A stretch of 64,000 bases of DNA. It comes from Ganoderma boninense (lineage: Eukaryota; Basidiomycota; Agaricomycetes; Polyporales; Polyporaceae). Position numbers and translations under genes: made by a program. Each line of letters begins with the position of its first letter. Position 1 is the stretch's first letter. Shown in pieces: positions 53,914-64,000 of this stretch. Below the pieces are notes generated by a model. It was not told the DNA's origin and did no database searches. It saw nothing but the letters and a program-made list of their open reading frames with translations. The stretch covers positions 2,671,780-2,735,779 of the forward strand of contig CM035315.1 in the NCBI GenBank assembly GCA_002900995.3, written 5' to 3'.

Positions 53914-54782
53914 TCAGTCCCAGGAAACAACAAGACAGGAGCGGGCAACGTACTTCTTCAGGCCGTCGTACGAGCCGTTGAACTCGTCCTGGTCACCAGG
54001 CCCGAGGCTGCCCTTGTCCGCGTACTGCCAGAACGTCGCGTACTTCCACCCGGCCGGGAGCTCCCCGATGCTCGACGACCAGTCTGCGAGCCAGAGCGGG
54101 TTCGTGTTGCCGAACTCGGCACTGTTGCCCGTGCACGTCTTCCACCAGTCCGTCGTCGTGTAGATGATCGGGTACACGGACGTCTTCTTGTGGTACGTGT
54201 CCGAGAAGTCCTTGACGAAGGCGACGATCTGGCCGTGCGTCATGCCGTAGCACTCGCTGCCGCTCGGGTTGTCTGTGGCAGACATCAGTCATGTCAGTAC
54301 GAGTACCCGACCCAGACGCGTCTGATGAAGCAGGACACACATTCAATATCGAGCGCGCCCGGGAGGGTGCGGCCGTCCTTGGACCAGCCGCCGCCGTGGG
54401 CGATGAAGTACTCGGCCTGGGCGGCGCCGGAGGAGCCGGCGGGGTGCGCGAAGTGGTACGCGCCGCGGATGATGCCCGCCTTGTTCGCAGACTCCCAGTC
54501 AGAGGAGAAGGACGGGTCAACGTAGGCTGCCGTACCGCGGCGATTCGTGAGCATGCTGCCAGTGTACTCATCGGTGCGAGAGAGAGAGGACGTACTGGTA
54601 CCCTCGGTGGCCTTGATGAACGCGAACTCGACGCCGTGGGACTTTGCGGTGGAGAAGTCGACGGACCCCTGGTAGTTCGACACGTCGATGCCCTTCGGCT
54701 TCGACGCACGGGCCTCGAGGATGGGCGAGGCGGAGACGGCGGTCGCTGTGAGAGCGAAGAGGGAAGCGAAGGTGAACTTCAT
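53914..54782 (-). CDS. Secreted GH25 lysozyme (N-acetylmuramidase), 243 aa
   Basis: Exons 54782-54596, 54526-54341 and 54272-53914 join to 244 codons. Introns are 69 and 68 bp with GT..AG ends. Signal peptide (MKFTFASLFALTATAVSA), short propeptide, then the GH25 Chalaropsis-type fold: D33 in GIDVSNYQG, FAFIKATEG, GAYHFAHPAGSSGAAQAEYF, the catalytic D122-x-E124 in GALDIEYNPSG, YPIIYTTTDWWKTCTGN, NPLWLADW and FWQYADKG. The family cleaves beta-1,4 bonds of peptidoglycan; in fungi it is secreted and thought to act on bacteria (established for the family). All catalytic residues are present. The last few residues (ARSCLVVSWD) are unusual, and a 3' intron cannot be excluded. Confidence 0.92.
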
Positions 54783-54847
54783 CTCGAGCAGCTGCTGTCT
54801 GGGGAGAGGGCAGAGTCGTTTGATGCTGTTCAGGCCGTCTCAGGACG

Positions 54848-54855
54848 CCTTTTAT
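54848..54855 (-). promoter_or_regulatory. TATA box of the GH25 gene
   Basis: TATAAAAG on the minus strand, about 65 bp upstream of the ATG at 54782. Confidence 0.65.
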
Positions 54856-57660
54856 ACCGCAGGTCGACCCCGTTCGACTTCAGTTGTACGCCTTGTATTC
54901 CGCCGGGGGTGGCGCGTCGATCGAGTTGGGGAACATGGCGCGATGCTGTCAAGATAGATCCGGTGACTCGAGCGCGAGCGCGATGTGCATGTGCGCCGAT
55001 GCACATGTCCCCCGCATGCTGTATCATAGCAGTTGACGTGGGGAGCATGGGTGGTTCGTACTATTCCAGCACAGCCCCGCGCAGCAGCGTGACAGCGACA
55101 ATGGGCGTCGCTGGGCGGATCGCCGGCTCCGGCCATTTCTTCTTCGACATCACACAGCGTGTCAAAGTGCGTCGCGGGGCGGACGAGGTTGTGGCGTAAG
55201 GATCGTCCGAAGGAGTTTGATGCCAATGAACCTCCCGCTGATGGTCTGTCGTCCGTTGTGCGATTCGGTGCGTCTCCAACTGTCCAGGCCATACTAAGCG
55301 GACGTTAGTCTCGACAGGCAAGACCGTCAGTGTTCCGTGTGAGGGTTTTGGCCGCACCCAGACTGGACACGAAGAGTGAAACATGGATGATTGCCATATG
55401 TACTCCCGCTCTCCATTTCTTGACGTGTAAACGCCCATACACGCCGACTGACGTTGGAGTCGGGTTCGATCGACGTTCGACCGCCTTGTCTTGACGTCGG
55501 GCGCTCTTCGGGTTGCTATCCGTCCACGGTATTCGCCGCTCTGCAGCGCGCTAGCCCGGCGAGTTAATGCGATGGGGGAACTTGAAGACCGTCGAAACAT
55601 TTGACGTTCCCAGGCGGTACACTAGATATAAGACGTAAGTATATGGTTTTGGATATCCAACGAATTCGCACCGTTACCTGACGAATCAATCTCGAAGTGC
55701 CAAGACAGCTTACAGAGTCCATTTCCACTTCCATGTGGACGTCAAAAGGTCCATGAGGTACTGGTGAGATCCCAAGGCGTACTCTCGGTTGGAGGTAGTC
55801 TTTGAGCAGGTACCCGTGTTCAAGGAAGGTGTGGAACGCCGTCGAAGAGCACCAAACGACCGCATGTACTGATCACGGCTTCAATCCGGCTTGTACTTGG
55901 CGATGTCGGAATCTGTAGCGCTGTAAATCGTCCTCGTGCGTCGCTGAAGGAGCAATGGTGCCAGTGTGGGCCCAGCGTCACCGCGAACGCGGACCACTGT
56001 GCATCCATCGGAGCGCGGTGGGGCCCTATGTCACTTCAAGTTCACCCTGAAGCCTATCGCAGAGATAGATGGCGCAGAGGTTTGCGCGAAGGAACAACAT
56101 GCCGTATGAATGCGCAGATACTCCGGGCCTGGCAGCGACAGGCGGGGATAAGTTGACGAAGATGAAGCTCATGTGAGTTTGCCACCGCACGGGTGCGTCC
56201 AGACAGAGCCAGGGGCCTAAAGGGGAGTCTCGATGTTCTAGACTTAGTCGAAGTCCCATTGGTCGGAGAGGGAGAAACACCTCATTCGATCCATCGACGG
56301 AACAGTTGAGTATGTCGAAGTGATCATTATGCCGAGGTCACGATCGATGAGTTGGACGTACTGTGGAATGATTGACAGCTTCAACATCGTCAGAGCTCGT
56401 CTAAGCTCCTTCCGTTATCGTTGCAATCGAGCTGCAGACGTTCAGCCATCAATTATCAATTACAGCAATACAACGAAAGCTCCTACCCGAGTCGATGGGT
56501 TTATGGAAAACGCGCCATACCCGAAAGATGGGGAGGGCAACCCACGATCGAGTGGTCCTCGAGTCCCGCCTCAGACATTCTGACACGTAGACCAGTTGGC
56601 CTTGACGCAAAAGATGGTTGCTGTGCGGAATACAGTCCACACAACATACCAGATTCATTGACGTGAGAAGGGCGGGTGTGGCGCCACGCATCGTCTTCCG
56701 TGAGCGGTTACAGTGGCTCCGGATGATAGAAGGGGGCAAGAGCAGCTAATCGAATATGCGATTCGTACCGGCTTTCAGACGCACAATGGCCAAGAGGTCA
56801 GACAGTCGAACCTCCGCCAGGGTAGCATACACTCACCGGTCATAAGGGTGACTGTCCAAGCCGCAAGCGGAACATGCCCGACTTGAACAGGACTCGGCGT
56901 CTCCGCATCGGATTCGTCTATTCCGATCTACGTGTTTCTGAACGAAGTTATGGCATGGAAACCGCGGCTTCGATGACGGCATACGTCGTAGATGGTTGGT
57001 AGAATGACTTAGGAAGAGGAGTGAGAGGGATACAAACGTCGGTTCATGTCGGCTCTGCGTTTCGAATGCGAGTTATGCCATGTAAACGGTGGTTGGAATA
57101 GGATGCGTACATGAATAATCCACATACTAGATACCGAGAGTTGCAAGTCGAGAGAGGGATACTGGGATTATTGTGGTGCAGTCATGGTACGATGAGACGT
57201 TTCAGATCGAATTGGCGCCCAGACATTCAAGGCGGGGGAAGACGCCGACTACGCTGACAAATAGCTCAGGTAACTAACTCAAGCTAGTACAGTATTCAAT
57301 ATTATATTCAAGACCCACGTTCAGAACATCGGGCGCTCCATTCTTTCGCCCGCACTCCTGCTTCCTCCTTTCTCGCTCTGAGCTCTCCCCCGTGGAACTC
57401 AGGCTGCTGCCCCCAATGTACCCAGTAGACTCTGCAAAACACGATCACGATGGTGTAGTTGGAATGACGATTCGATGCATACAAGGGGGCGTTGAAGACA
57501 GAGCGAATGAAGGATGTATGATGCTGTAAGTTATGCGCATGGGGTGATTACAACAACTCGATGATAGTAGATACGCTATCCTTATTCAAGAGATTCTCTG
57601 GTCCACCATCCTCGCCCAGCCTTCGGAGGTGATCCTATGGAAATGCTATTCCGTCAGTGC
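54856..57660. other. Long intergenic stretch, no gene recognised
   Basis: No domain, repeat or RNA gene recognised in 2.8 kb. Open frames reach 179 codons, but none has a signal peptide or splice-consistent extension that I could support. Confidence 0.45.
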
Positions 57661-58037
57661 CTATCCCGAATCCGGCAGGCAGGAGAAGGAAAAAAACACA
57701 AGCCCGGCGACACACATCTTCAGGCCGTCGTAGGTGCCATTGAACCCGTCCTGGTCACCAGGCCCGAGGCTGTTCCTCAGGTTGTCCGCATACTGCCAGA
57801 ACGTCGCGTACTTCCACCGCTCCCCGATCATCTCCATGACTAGCAGGGTCAATAAGTGGACCAGATGGATTCCTGATGCACGAGCCAGAGGGGGTTCGTC
57901 TTCCTGAACTCGGTGTTGTTTCCGTTGCACGTCTTCCACCAGTCCGTCGTCGTGTAGATGACCGGGTACACGGACATTTCCTTGTGCCAGTGGTAGGCGA
58001 CGATCTGGCCGTGCGTCATGCCGTAGCTCGCAGACAC
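57661..58037 (-). pseudogene. Decayed GH25 lysozyme copy
   Basis: The minus strand carries the last third of a GH25 protein in two frames: YGMTHGQIVAY, YPVIYTTTDWWKTCNGNNTEF and TNPLWL, then (after a frameshift near 57860) RWKYATFWQYAD, SLGPGDQDGFNGTYDGLK. The first two thirds, with the catalytic DxE, are absent. Close similarity to 53914-54272 shows a local duplicate that has since decayed. Confidence 0.85.
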
Positions 58038-58359
58038 CAGATCATATCACTGGCATTTTTGACATCAACATTCTATCTGCGCTATGCATACGACTCATTT
58101 CGTCGACGAAGACTACAAGAACATCAATCGTGACACCTATAATGAGACTCATTTCGTCAACGAAAGCTACATCCACCTCCTTGAACACACTTCAACGACT
58201 ATGACTGCGGGGAACAGGACAGCCAAACAATCATCCTAAGTAACGGTTGAGAGGATGTCATATGGCAGGAAGGAGCACCTGGTTCCCGGTTTCTGACCTG
58301 CAATGGCATTAGCCTTGTATCAACGACGGTTTCGCAATAAGCACAATACCTTCACCATC

Positions 58360-58969
58360 TTATACCCCCACCAAAATGGACATCGTGTTAGGCGTGAAGC
58401 AGAAGCCGTTGGCCAGCGGGGTACGGCAGGTGGAGAGCTGGTTGCAGGTCCCAGTGCAGCGGTTATTGCTGCAGTGCCCAACGTCTCTCGTCGCGGAGAT
58501 GCACTGCGTGCCCGCAGCCGAGAGGCAAGTAGCCCCGCCCCTGTACATCCTACAAAACCCTCCACAAACATTGTCGATGCGGCGGTCGCAGTAGGTGACC
58601 ACCGTGAAGTCCGGGGTGGGTGGGGTGATGAGCGGGTTGAACGGCTCGCCAACATAGGTCACGTTGGCGTCGGTGGTCGCGAGCCAGTGCATCATCTCCT
58701 CGTGGGACACGATGTACGCCGCGGGCTGAGTCGGCAATCTGGTGAGTGCCATGCCTCGAGAGTGAGCAGCCAGAGACGGTGTGCGCACCTCGTCCGTACC
58801 GACGGTCGCAGTTTCATCGCTGTCAGGCTAGATATTTGTCAGACGGGGTGCACGGCAATGACGGGACGTATATGTCATCACTCACGGTAGCGAGGGGTGT
58901 GGCCTTTGCAGCACTAGCCAGGGCCAGGACGGACAGTGCGAGGACAGAGAAGCTGCGCAAGAACTGCAT
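58360..58969 (-). CDS. Ten-cysteine secreted protein, paralogue A (162 aa)
   Basis: Exons 58969-58886, 58827-58789 and 58725-58360, introns of 58 and 63 bp. Signal peptide MQFLRSFSVLALSVLALASA. The second exon is a small acidic block PDSDETATVGTDE. The last exon has YIVSHEEMMHWLATTDAN, FVGEP-like YVGEPFNPL, then ten cysteines with spacing C-x7-C-x3-C-x8-C-x7-C-x9-C-x4-C-x3-C-x5-C-x8-C, ending FCFTPNTMSILVGV. The even Cys number suggests five disulfides. I do not recognise the family and assign no function. An effector, inhibitor or wall protein are all possible. Acceptors were chosen to keep phase; paralogue C shows the same three-exon layout. Confidence 0.8.
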
Positions 58970-60840
58970 GATAGAAGGAGGTTTGAAGTAGAGTATCAAC
59001 GAGGAAGTCGATTGTCGGAGAGGTAGAACAAGTTGTCCTGGGTCGAGGTGAGAGCGCATGCTGGTGTTTTATACCTCCGCGTCCGAATTAATTAATTGGA
59101 CCATACCGTGTTCTCGAGTTTCACTGCTGGTGCTGGCAAGGAATCGACTCACGGAGACGATGTGACGCAGCCTGTAGAACACCTTGGCGCGCCGTGGTAT
59201 AAACTTAGATGTCCTGCTTCCAAATTGGCTCATCGACACAGGTATTGACTCACCACCGCGAGTCTAGCAGGGACAGGATATCCGGATGCATGGGTTGCGA
59301 TACCGCCGTTCTTTCGCCGGCATTGTGTCTGCTTGGGCAGCCCCGCGTCCATACCCGCGTTTATGCGGCACCCTTCCATTCACCCGCACAACGGGAACGA
59401 GCACCAGGTGCTGCGTTAACGAGGCTCGGCAGACTGCGTCTAGCTGCTATCTGCGGCTTTCAAAGAGCATTATCAGCTGTGGCTATACTCGACATAGATA
59501 TGTCGACGGGGTGACGGTGGCTGGTTGAAAACCACTCTCCACCAGCTTGAGCACTCCAACCTACAGTACACATGGCGGACTCGATGGGCGAGTGGCGTCG
59601 GGAATGGCCTTGTTGGCACGAATGAACATTCCGCATCTATTGCCAATGCGAAAATGCCTTACACAACACTATATGGAGCCAAATTTGAGGTGAGTTGTGG
59701 CGTTAACGTTGGACATCCATTACCCTCCAGCGGGAGCCAGGGGCCCGAAAAACAAGATGACGAAGCTCGGAAAAGGTCCGGTGTCGCCGCGCCGATGGAT
59801 TTGTCGCTATAATTGCGGATCGTAGAGCAACACATATACAAGGAGAACTGGAAGAGCGAGCTGACTCACTGAGGAACCTAGAAAGATCCGGAGTCAGCAC
59901 CTTTGCGAACAGTGGATGACAGAACAGTCGGGGAAGATGTCCACAAACCGGATGCCAGATGATGACTCGGAGAACGACTCCGAACCCCGTTGCTCGTTGA
60001 GCAAGAGGGGGTTGACGTCTTCGATTCAGACTTGGTCGGGCCTGTTGTTATTGACAAAGAAAATACTTTGTCCTATGTCGTCTTTTGCAACTACAGACGA
60101 GTGGTCCGGGCTTGCCAGGCCAGTGTGGGACCGCGTCGCTTGTCTTGGAAGCATAATTCGGCCGTGGGCAGGGTTTTTTGACGGGAGGTTCACTTCCCTA
60201 ACTGATTTAGCAACTTCCTGGAGCGGAGCACAAGTGAGGGTGACTATGGAGTACTACGCATCCGATGAAGTCCTCCAGCTGATCACGAGTGCGCTGTGAT
60301 GTCAACATCTCCCTCGGATCCAGTTGCAGCGCCGCCTCGCCACCTTCGCTGTGGTCATGCACCCCACCCTCTCTGGCTTGGAGAACTTTGCATTGACAAA
60401 GCAGAAGGATAGACAATGTGGTAGAGATCGTGCAGCTTGAGCTAAATGTACCGCCAACGGGTGACGCGGTTTGGGTCTGCTGGGACAGGCGTTCTCGAAG
60501 CGCCCGTCGACACACGTGGCGGTTCTCATCAGAGTTGGCCCTGGAATAGGACTCGGCGGAGGTTGTAGTGCAACGACCTCCATGCCGCTGCCCGCAGCCA
60601 AAGTATGCCTTGGTCTCATCTCAAGTCTATGCAGGACGAGTACGTACTATGTATTGCCTGAAGCTCTACCATTCACTGGCAGCGATATAGTTAATGTGAG
60701 CTATGCCCCCGCCGCCAGTGGAGTAAGTTATGTAAAAGACCAACAGTGTGCTTCCGCTTCGACTCGGTAAACTCGTTGTCTCTGCCGCTTTCCCCTCCTT
60801 TCGCATGACTCAACCTTCAACTCCATCGAACCTCCGCCAT
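58970..60840. other. Intergenic, no gene recognised
   Basis: Includes 59120-59400, similar to 62755-63000 (segmental duplication), and a TATA-like box GTTTTATA complement at 59066-59073, about 100 bp upstream of paralogue A. The open frame at 59916-60299 has no recognisable feature. Confidence 0.5.
59066..59073 (-). promoter_or_regulatory. TATA box of paralogue A
   Basis: TATAAAAC on the minus strand, about 97 bp upstream of the ATG at 58969. Confidence 0.5.
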
Positions 60841-61576
60841 ATGGCTCTCGCACACAACTTCGCTAAGACCCCAGTCCTCGTCCTTGTTCTGGGTACCGTT
60901 GGGATGACCGCAGTGCCGCCGCCGCCGCCGCCGCCCGCTGCAGTGAGTAGCGTCCAAACACACATCGACCTGCCGAATTGTTCACCTCGGCTGATACATT
61001 TGCAGCCCAGTGCCGACAAGCCTGCGATTTGGACTGTCCGGCCCACTGACGAGGTGCACACAGTCATTTATGCCCCCTTCGACCTCGAGACGTGGAACTT
61101 ACCAGACTTCAACGAAGCCCGTGACGTACATCGTCTCCCATGAGGAGATGACCTACTGGCTCGCAAACACCAATGCCAAGCCGACCTTCGTTGGCGAGCC
61201 GCTCAACCCTCTTGCTGCCCGCGTTCAGACCACCATTGTCACCTACTGCGACATTCGCGTGGCTGACCTTTGCGGGGGGTCATGCACGGTCTACATCGGC
61301 GGGGCTGCATGCCTCAGTGCTCCGGGCACGAACTGCCTCGCCGCCACGAACAACGTAGCGTTCTGCAGAAGCGCTGGGTGCATGGGGAATTGCAAGGAGC
61401 TCATCGACTGTAATGTCGTCCTCGACAAGGGGTTTTGCTTCACTCCCCGCACCGAGTCTATCATGATTATGGAAGATGGCGAAGGTACTGTCCCTCGAGA
61501 TGACACCTGCGAACACCGCATGCTGATGTCTCGACTCTCTCGCCTCAATCATCATGGACACCGTGCAGTTCAGTAG
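60841..61576 (+). CDS. Ten-cysteine secreted protein, paralogue B (about 206 aa)
   Basis: Exons 60841-60942, 61006-61053 and 61106-61576 give 207 codons. The hydrophobic leader MALAHNFAKTPVLVLVLGTV is followed by a run of seven prolines. The second exon is PSADKPAIWTVRPTDE. The third has YIVSHEEMTYWLANTNA, FVGEPLNPL and the same ten-cysteine pattern as A and C, ending FCFTPRTESIMI. It then reads on for 37 residues, which may be an unrecognised intron: a donor GGTACTG and acceptor GTGCAG would shorten the tail to a few residues. An in-frame ATG lies 12 codons upstream. Opposite strand to A and C. Unknown function. Confidence 0.75.
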
Positions 61577-61972
61577 ATCCGACTCGGAAGTGAAAGCAAT
61601 ATACTACTACCAGCATTCTGTTGGCATGAGAATACGAGATGGTGTTCTGCCTCGCACACAATGAAAGCCAATATTGTATTGATCGATGACGAATTTGGGC
61701 CCCAAGTCTCGAGATACCCGCGCAGCCACCAAGCCTTGAACTTCACTCCAACCTCAACAATGTCATCATTGAGAACTACAAAAACATCAATCAAGACGAA
61801 GTGCGGCTTGGGAGAGACTGAATACGGGATCCAGGACGGCCAAACCACGGTGGGAAAGATGTATCGCTCCAAGAAAATGTCTGGTCCTCGTGAATGGTAC
61901 CACCTGCCAAGACGGCGTCAGTATCCGAGTCCCAGTGACTTCCGCCAAACGCACAAGACAGTACATTTCACC
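61577..61972. other. Intergenic, duplicated segment
   Basis: The part from 61740 on is similar to 58100-58360 (shared AACTACAAAAACATCAATC). No gene. Confidence 0.5.
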
Positions 61973-62584
61973 TTACACCCCCACTAAGAAGGACCTAGTG
62001 GCGGGAGTGAAGCAGAAGCCGTCGGCCAGTGGAGTACGGCAGGTGGAGAGCTGGCTGCAGGTACCTCTGCAGCCGGATCCGCTGCAGTGCCCAATGTCCC
62101 TGGTGGCGGAGATGCACTGCGTGCCCGGAGCGTTGATGCACGCGGAACCGCCAACGTACACTCGGCATTCCCCTCCGCAGACATTATTATCGTCGACGTT
62201 GGTGCAGTAGGTGACGACGGTGAACTGCGCGGGGCGCGGGGCGAGTGGGTTGATAGGTTCGCCGATGAAGGTCAGCTCGGCATCGGTATTCGCGAGCCAG
62301 TGCATCATCTGCTCGTGGGACACGGTGTGCGTCGCGGGAGGCTTGGTAGCAGTCTCGTAAGTATTGTCTCAAGACCGGAGGGGTGGCAGAAATAGCTGCA
62401 CTCACCGAGTTCAGCACGCCGACGGCGGCGGTTTCGTCTCTACCGGGCTGCAGACATATATTAGCCAGGGCGGAACCAACGTAACCGATACAGCACTCAC
62501 TGCCGTTGGGGGTGCAGCGGTACTAAATGTGCCTAGAGCATGGACGAAGAGAGCGAGGCTAAGGATTTTGGGGGATAAATGCAT
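61973..62584 (-). CDS. Ten-cysteine secreted protein, paralogue C (168 aa)
   Basis: Exons 62584-62501, 62447-62406 and 62353-61973 give 169 codons. Introns of 53 and 52 bp. Signal peptide MHLSPKILSLALFVHALGTF. The second exon PGRDETAAVGVLNS corresponds to that of A. The third holds HTVSHEQMMHWLANTDAE, FIGEPINPL and the ten cysteines with C-x8-C-x3-C-x8-C-x7-C-x9-C-x4-C-x3-C-x5-C-x8-C, ending FCFTPATRSFLVGV. It is closest to A, and its flanks are also duplicated. Start chosen at the ATG that opens the signal peptide, not the longer upstream frame. Confidence 0.8.
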
Positions 62585-63389
62585 GGTGGATGCAGGAGAG
62601 AGCGATGGTGGAGCGGAAGACAGGCTGACAGAACCAGATGTCGTTGGCCACGGTGAAAAGTGGGAGATACAGGTCCTTTGTACCTCATTGACGCGGCAAG
62701 GCCATCCCACACTGCAATGTGATCGACCTTGCCTTATTGACTAGTGCCGCTTCGGGCGCTGGCAAGGAATCGAACGCGGGCAATATGATGTCTGTAAAAC
62801 TCCCGAGTAGACGATACATAAAGTTAGATGTGCTCCTTCTGCATCGGCTCGTCGACAGTGACTCACCGCTTCGTCGAGGTTAGGCTGTTCAAAGTTCAGA
62901 TTAGGCCCTGACCGTTTCTTCGCCGGCATTCCGGCTGGCTGGGTCACCAAGGGTCCGAACACGCGTTGTGCGCCACCCTTCCGTTCACCTGCTTCACTAA
63001 ATCGGGCGTGATTGTCACTGTTACAGTCTGTTGGCATCCCGCATCCCTTCTAGGCTAAGACCAGCAGATCACTAGGGAGAGGGTTCCCTCAGGCGGACTG
63101 GAACAGGCTCCTGGACCAGCTGTGGGGAGACTCCAACGGACGAATCCCGTTGTGTTCCTGTTTGGCATTTCTGGTTCCCAATAAGAGACCGTCGTATGGG
63201 TGCGATTGCAGGGACGAGTCAGCCATGGCGGTGACAGCGGAATGCGAGTTGTATCTCTCAGGACACGAACTGGTCTGCTGACGGGGGAAGCTGGCCAATA
63301 GGCGCGATGTCTATGGGCCCGACTCATGCTGAGGAAATTGCGCCGATGCCCGCCGCCCCACACCGCATGCCCAAGATGTTCCATATTTC
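62585..63389. other. Intergenic and SEC24-like relic zone
   Basis: 62755-63000 resembles 59120-59400. From about 63300 to 63389 the minus strand still shows SEC24-like residues (EIWNILG, CGAAGIGA) but with stop codons. Confidence 0.5.
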
Positions 63390-64000
63390 CTAGCGAGGCT
63401 CGAACAACGACCCTGCCTTTTCCGTGCTATATACGGCAGCCTCATCCACCAAAGGTTGCAGGAAGCCGACGCCTATTGTACGTAGCGTTGCGGCGAATGC
63501 CACGACCTGGCCACCCCGCCCGGCCTTCACAGAAGGTCAGCTTGTGGACGCTGACGCCACACTGGGACACACTCACCAGCGCTGCGAGACCTGCCGACAG
63601 CACAGAGCTGAGAGCAGCCTCTGTCTCGCAGCTTTGCTCGTGTCGCGACGGCAAGGAGGCGAGAAGGTTGATGATGGCATCCCTGGGCGGCGCGTCATCG
63701 ACGAGATCAGTGAAGAGACAGGTATCGGACGTACATGTGCTGGGCCGGGTAGACGAACAAACCAAAGACGTCGTCCACGTCGGGAACCACCAGCATCGGT
63801 AGTCGTCCGTCTACGTCTGTCTAGAGAAGGGTTGTTATTCGCGGTTTACGCGATCGACACGGACACAAGGGTACAGAGAGGTTGTAGAACTGTAATGTCC
63901 GATCGAAAGCGAGGATAGCAATGCGACTTGATGGGGGAAAGCACGGTGGAATGGTATCGTCACGTCCGTAGAGCAGCTCAATGAGCACGTTGCACGCTTG
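63390..64000 (-). pseudogene. SEC24-like COPII coat protein gene, truncated, running off the window
   Basis: Minus strand, four open exon pieces with canonical introns: 64000-63875, 63820-63735, 63682-63577 and 63524-63390 (introns 52-54 bp, all phase-consistent). They give ELLYGRDDTIPPCFPP, RIAILAFDRTLQFYNLS, MLVVPDVDDVF, AIINLLASLPS, AALSSVLSAGLAAL, GGQVVAFAATLRTIGVG and YSTEKAGSLFEPR. This is the von Willebrand-type trunk domain of Sec23/Sec24 proteins, nearer Sec24, which select cargo in COPII vesicles at the ER. A TAG at 63390-63392 follows FEPR where the family continues, and beyond it the sequence decays. The beta-sandwich end, helical and gelsolin domains are absent. The N-terminal part lies outside the window. 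A decayed duplicate is likelier than a working gene. Confidence 0.65.

Noticed and set aside
54291..55199. 302-codon plus-strand frame over the GH25 gene
   Set aside because: Antisense to exons with clear catalytic motifs and proper splice sites; no signal peptide or domain of its own.
63442..63765. Minus-strand 107-codon frame as an independent gene
   Set aside because: It reads across two SEC24-like introns. The spliced frame matches the family better.

Overview
The window looks like a filamentous Agaricomycete (mushroom-forming basidiomycete, wood-decay type). Protein genes carry many 45-70 bp GT..AG introns, Ty1/copia and chromodomain Ty3/gypsy elements abound, and there is a KDZ-type transposase, a fungal GH25 lysozyme gene and small cysteine-rich secreted proteins. 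The species cannot be named from the sequence alone. A run of exactly 100 N at 49488-49587 joins two stretches of very different character.

Left part (1-49487) is a nest of transposable elements. Two 0.69 kb hAT-type MITEs (25-714, 3798-4482), each with a perfect 8-bp target duplication and two convergent tRNA-like modules, sit among decayed gypsy LTRs. Eight LTRs of one copia family recur: three solo LTRs with 5-bp duplications, one truncated copy, and two long copies with open frames of 1394 and 1383 codons (20993-26202 and 33637-38838). The second is nested, with a CATGG duplication, inside a chromodomain gypsy element (31869-43619, minus strand). Between them, 12455-20657 carries three same-strand intron-bearing genes: a KDZ transposase with a nonsense codon, a proline-rich coiled-coil protein split by a solo LTR, and an apparently intact 411-aa protein. 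Then come a decayed hAT transposase gene (26203-29284) with a third MITE in one of its introns, gag and protease relics of another gypsy family, a 1.96 kb foldback element with 751-bp arms (43626-45582), and the 3' end of a second copia family split by a TIR element.

Right part (49588-64000) has no recognisable transposons and reads as ordinary gene space for secreted proteins: a serine beta-lactamase-like/penicillin-binding-like secreted hydrolase (50696-52761), a GH25 lysozyme (53914-54782) and a decayed GH25 copy (57661-58037), and three paralogous secreted proteins with an invariant ten-cysteine pattern (58360-58969, 60841-61576, 61973-62584). Two of the latter lie in a duplicated segment of about 1.3 kb. 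The right edge holds a SEC24-like gene that ends early at a TAG.

The left part shows layers of insertion, decay and recombination between elements. The right part suggests a local repertoire of secreted wall-active and cysteine-rich proteins. The most unusual items are the twin-tRNA-like MITE, the KDZ-linked three-gene cassette, the copia lineage whose two long copies both lack a recognisable Gag, the long foldback element and the ten-cysteine family.
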